Below, piece by piece: positions 62,061 through 64,000 of a stretch of 64,000 nucleotides of DNA. The stretch covers positions 1-64,000 of the forward strand of contig NZ_JABXKQ010000084.1 in NCBI RefSeq assembly GCF_017114945.1, written 5' to 3'. Under the pieces are notes generated by a model that was not told the origin of the DNA, made no database searches, and saw only the letters and a program-made list of their open reading frames with translations. This stretch comes from Nostoc sp. JL34 (GTDB lineage: Bacteria; Cyanobacteriota; Cyanobacteriia; Cyanobacteriales; Nostocaceae). Each line of letters starts with the position of its first letter. The first letter of the stretch is position 1. Both the position numbers and the translations under genes were made by a program.

Positions 62061-64000
62061 GCCCGTCCAATCCACAGGTGAGTGAACCAGAGAACCGAGA
62101 GGTTGAAAATTTCCCGCTCTCGGAAGGTCAAAAAGGATTATGGGCGTTACAGAAGTCCTTTCCGCTCATGACTGCCTACAACATCCCGTTGTGTCTCAAG
62201 ATTCGCAACATCATCGACACTTCGATTTTGTCAAAGGCTTTGAAGTCATTACTCAGACAGCATCCTGTTCTCGGCTATCACCTGTCTGAAAAAGACGGCA
62301 TTCTCAGACAAGGGCTGGCTCCGGGAACTGAGATCGGCATTAATACTGAAGATGTTTCAGTCCTTGATGAGCAAAGCATCCTATCCAAACTCAGAGAAAA
62401 GTCGAAACAGCCCTTCAATCTGGAGCAAGGCCCCTTAATCCGGGTGGATCTGCTGCAAAAATCTTCAACGCAAACCTACCTTCTGATTTGCGTACATCAT
62501 ATTGTGTTTGACGGTGGCTCGTTCCTACCATTGGTTGATTCACTTTTTGATGCTTATCGCCGCTTACTGCACGGAGAATCGCCGCTTGCTGCGCCGATCT
62601 CCACAACCTATCAGGATTTCGTTCTCTGGGAGCGGCAGATGCTGAATGGCGCTTGGGAAAAACATCGATCCTATTGGCGGGAGACACTTTCCGGCAACCT
62701 GCCAGTACTTGAACTACCCACCGATCGCTCGCGGTCAAAAGCACAACTGTTTTCCGGTGCAGTAATTTCGACATCGATTGAGTCGTCGCTGGCGGCTCAA
62801 ATCCAGAGTTTTAGCAAAACGCAACGAGTCAACCCCTCTACCATATTTCTGGCTCTATACAAAATCCTGTTACATAGATATACCAACTTGGATGACATCA
62901 TTGTTGGGATGCCAAGCATGGGGCGACCGCAAGAACGATTCCGCTCGGTCGTTGGTTATTTCATCAATATGGTGGCGATCCGCAGCAAAGGCTTCAGTCA
63001 GCAGACATTTGCAACTTTTCTGGAAAATCTCAAGTACACCATGTCCGATGGTCTTGACCACGCCAGGGTTCCTTTTACAACCGTTGTCCGAGATATCGGC
63101 ATTCTCCCCAATGCGATCGCCGCCCCCGTGTTTCAAGTGGCGTTTGAGTACCAGAACGGTCTGGCACCTAGCGATTTGCAACACTTATGCAGTTGCTATG
63201 GCGACCTTTTCGATTTAGAAATTAGCTTCGACATCCACCAGGAAGGTGAATACGAGCTGGTATTGGAGGTGTTTGAAGAAGCGAATGGTTATCGAGTCAG
63301 TTTTAAATATAATCCGAGCTTATATGACGCAACAACGATTCAACAGATGCTCGGTCATTATTTGCAGCTGACCCAAGTGGCAATTTCAAATCCGAATGCC
63401 TTGGTACACAAGTACGAAATGATGGACGATGCGGAACTACGTTTGATTCAGTGGGATTTGAATGCAACTTCAGTGGAATATCCCAGCAATTGCGTTCACC
63501 AACTGTTTCAAGCTCAAGTCGAGAGAACTCCGAATGCTGTGGCGGTGGCTTGCGGTGAGCGAACTCTATCTTATGAAGAACTGAATCGCAAAAGTACAGC
63601 TTTAGCCAAATACTTGCAGCAACAAGGTGTCCAGTCGGAAACCTTGGTTGCAGTTTGCGTCGAGCGATCGCTAGAGATGATCGTCGCCTTGCTTGGGATT
63701 ATGAAGGCTGGCGGTGCTTATGTGCCTTTAGATCCGCAATTTCCCCAAGAGCGTTTGACGTATATGTTACGTGACTCTGGTGCTACATTCCTCGTTACCC
63801 AGTCGTGGCTGAACAATAGAATTGGTTTCATCGACGCACAGTACATTAACCTGGATCGGCAATGGGACGAAATCGAACAGGCTGCGGAATCGGTCGAGCC
63901 TCTAAAATGTTTGGCAGGTCTGGGAAATCTCGCCTATGTCATTTATACATCGGGAAGCACTGGTAAGCCCAAGGGAGTCACAATCGAACATCGGGCGCTG
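59858..64000 (+). CDS. PKS-NRPS hybrid synthase, incomplete at window end
   Basis: An open frame of 1381 codons that runs through the right edge. Residues about 40-455 are a KS with active Cys205 (DAQCAGAA instead of DTACSSS) and a Gln at residue 341 where the first catalytic His should be (EAQGMG for EAHGTG); the second His is kept (KPLIGHME). This is typical of non-elongating KS0 domains. A post-KS linker ends VPLPGYPFETQRYWL. An ACP follows (GIDSLAG, Ser689), then a condensation domain with HHIVFDG (His880) and an adenylation domain that begins near residue 1211 and reaches core motif YTSGSTGKPKG at about 1364-1374 before the window stops. The substrate code of the A domain is not yet in view. 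It should take the chain from the first synthase and form an amide. Start: ATG at 59858. Confidence 0.93.
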   Translation, partial: MDTEYQLKCIEETFYRDSRQSLPSREPELIVPPSFQIEPIAIVGLSGYLPGCMSVREFWQALDADRSLIEEIPGERFDWRNYYDPSGKDPGKTRCKWGGFIPDVAGFDAHFFKILPFDAKQIDPRQRLLLMSVYQTLCDAGYAPATLKKSRTGVYVAHQDDDYLQILNERGLDPGEGYGQASLLANRIAYFFDFRGPSEIVDAQCAGAAVALHRAVSALRSGEISHAIVSAANLLLRPQPFLALSRTKQLSRTNTVKSFQENADGHLRAEGVVSVMLKRLTQAEADGDFIYALISNTAVNFNGQGGTSSASPNIESHVELIERCYGEAGIDPRDVSYIEAQGMGNRLSDLAEWEAFNRALRSLAKARGVTLDLHSCRISTLKPLIGHMESTSALGALLKIVRSLETERIHKILGFSGADMALDTDNQPCVLASETLPWNKTDKPRLAGLHSFGMSGNNAHILIQEYRPSEKEYSPTQSLPVIQEFLIVLSAKSEKSLKALASELNQFLATPPVPDLKDIAHTLYNGREHMDYRMAMVVCDRQQLRAGLQSYIAAPDRISTKKGNPNVFIGTVSSAQEQDTSSFAGMQAIAAAWVQGSAISWPEHPTARRVPLPGYPFETQRYWLDEEIQPPPSLAAIPKTGFQDFAIDPGQSSEENLRRYLTCILVEFLDLPPDRIDENKHLQDYGIDSLAGMRVIRSLSETFDIEVLGRDLLQHPTIRSLSKHLSQRIDLEANSPSNPQVSEPENREVENFPLSEGQKGLWALQKSFPLMTAYNIPLCLKIRNIIDTSILSKALKSLLRQHPVLGYHLSEKDGILRQGLAPGTEIGINTEDVSVLDEQSILSKLREKSKQPFNLEQGPLIRVDLLQKSSTQTYLLICVHHIVFDGGSFLPLVDSLFDAYRRLLHGESPLAAPISTTYQDFVLWERQMLNGAWEKHRSYWRETLSGNLPVLELPTDRSRSKAQLFSGAVISTSIESSLAAQIQSFSKTQRVNPSTIFLALYKILLHRYTNLDDIIVGMPSMGRPQERFRSVVGYFINMVAIRSKGFSQQTFATFLENLKYTMSDGLDHARVPFTTVVRDIGILPNAIAAPVFQVAFEYQNGLAPSDLQHLCSCYGDLFDLEISFDIHQEGEYELVLEVFEEANGYRVSFKYNPSLYDATTIQQMLGHYLQLTQVAISNPNALVHKYEMMDDAELRLIQWDLNATSVEYPSNCVHQLFQAQVERTPNAVAVACGERTLSYEELNRKSTALAKYLQQQGVQSETLVAVCVERSLEMIVALLGIMKAGGAYVPLDPQFPQERLTYMLRDSGATFLVTQSWLNNRIGFIDAQYINLDRQWDEIEQAAESVEPLKCLAGLGNLAYVIYTSGSTGKPKGVTIEHRAL

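Noticed and set aside
1-64000. tRNA or rRNA genes
   Set aside because: No cloverleaf with a T-loop GTTCRANNC context or rRNA core sequence was noticed while reading both strands; a tRNAscan run would settle it.

Overview
The window looks like the chromosome of a filamentous, Nostoc-type cyanobacterium. The evidence is the very frequent HIP1 octamer GCGATCGC, the G-rich heptamer tandem repeats (TGGGGAC/TGGGGAT), many small foldback repeats between genes, and typical cyanobacterial genes: a fused cobA-hemD, a fused modB-modC, a CAAD/CURT1 thylakoid membrane protein, CHASE2 and SLH proteins, and glcE-glcF. No tRNA, rRNA or CRISPR array was seen.

Positions 1-41.8 kb are mostly housekeeping and accessory genes in short units. 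In order: tetrapyrrole and CoA synthesis (cobA-hemD, coaE); a membrane-anchored unknown; a DOPA 4,5-dioxygenase-like protein and a universal stress protein; two histidine kinases, an SLH protein and a CAAD protein; a HAD phosphatase; a large TPR-STAND-CHASE2 protein next to a second P-loop ATPase, separated by eleven 21-bp repeats; glcE-glcF; ssuD-ssuE; mgtC-like and msrB genes; a PLP aminotransferase followed by cystathionine beta-synthase and gamma-lyase (reverse transsulfuration); a Met/Cys-rich copper-binding protein; the modBC fusion; a GNAT acyltransferase, a methyltransferase and a carotenoid-type FAD oxidoreductase. Just before 41.8 kb lies a scar: domains V-VI of a group II intron beside the 3' end of a broken fatty-acid desaturase gene.

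Positions 41.9-64.0 kb hold the start of a trans-AT polyketide synthase/NRPS cluster on the + strand that runs off the right edge. A 5572-residue synthase has the order MT-GNAT-ACP | KS-KR-cMT-ACP | KS-ECH-ECH-ACP-ACP | KS-KR-ACP-ACP, with no acyltransferase domain. It is followed 12 bp later by a luciferase-like FMN monooxygenase and then by a second synthase (KS-ACP-C-A..., incomplete) whose KS has lost its first catalytic His. GNAT start, C-methylated hydroxy module, crotonase/tandem-ACP beta-branching module, separate flavin oxygenase and then an NRPS module is the logic of the first half of pederin-family compounds (pederin, onnamide, nosperin, cusperin). Whether this is a known cluster or a new relative cannot be decided from sequence alone.

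The most unusual structural feature is that the synthase gene carries at least seven copies of the genome's own intergenic repeats, all lying between domains or subdomains and all keeping the reading frame. The modB-modC junction carries a repeat of the same kind.
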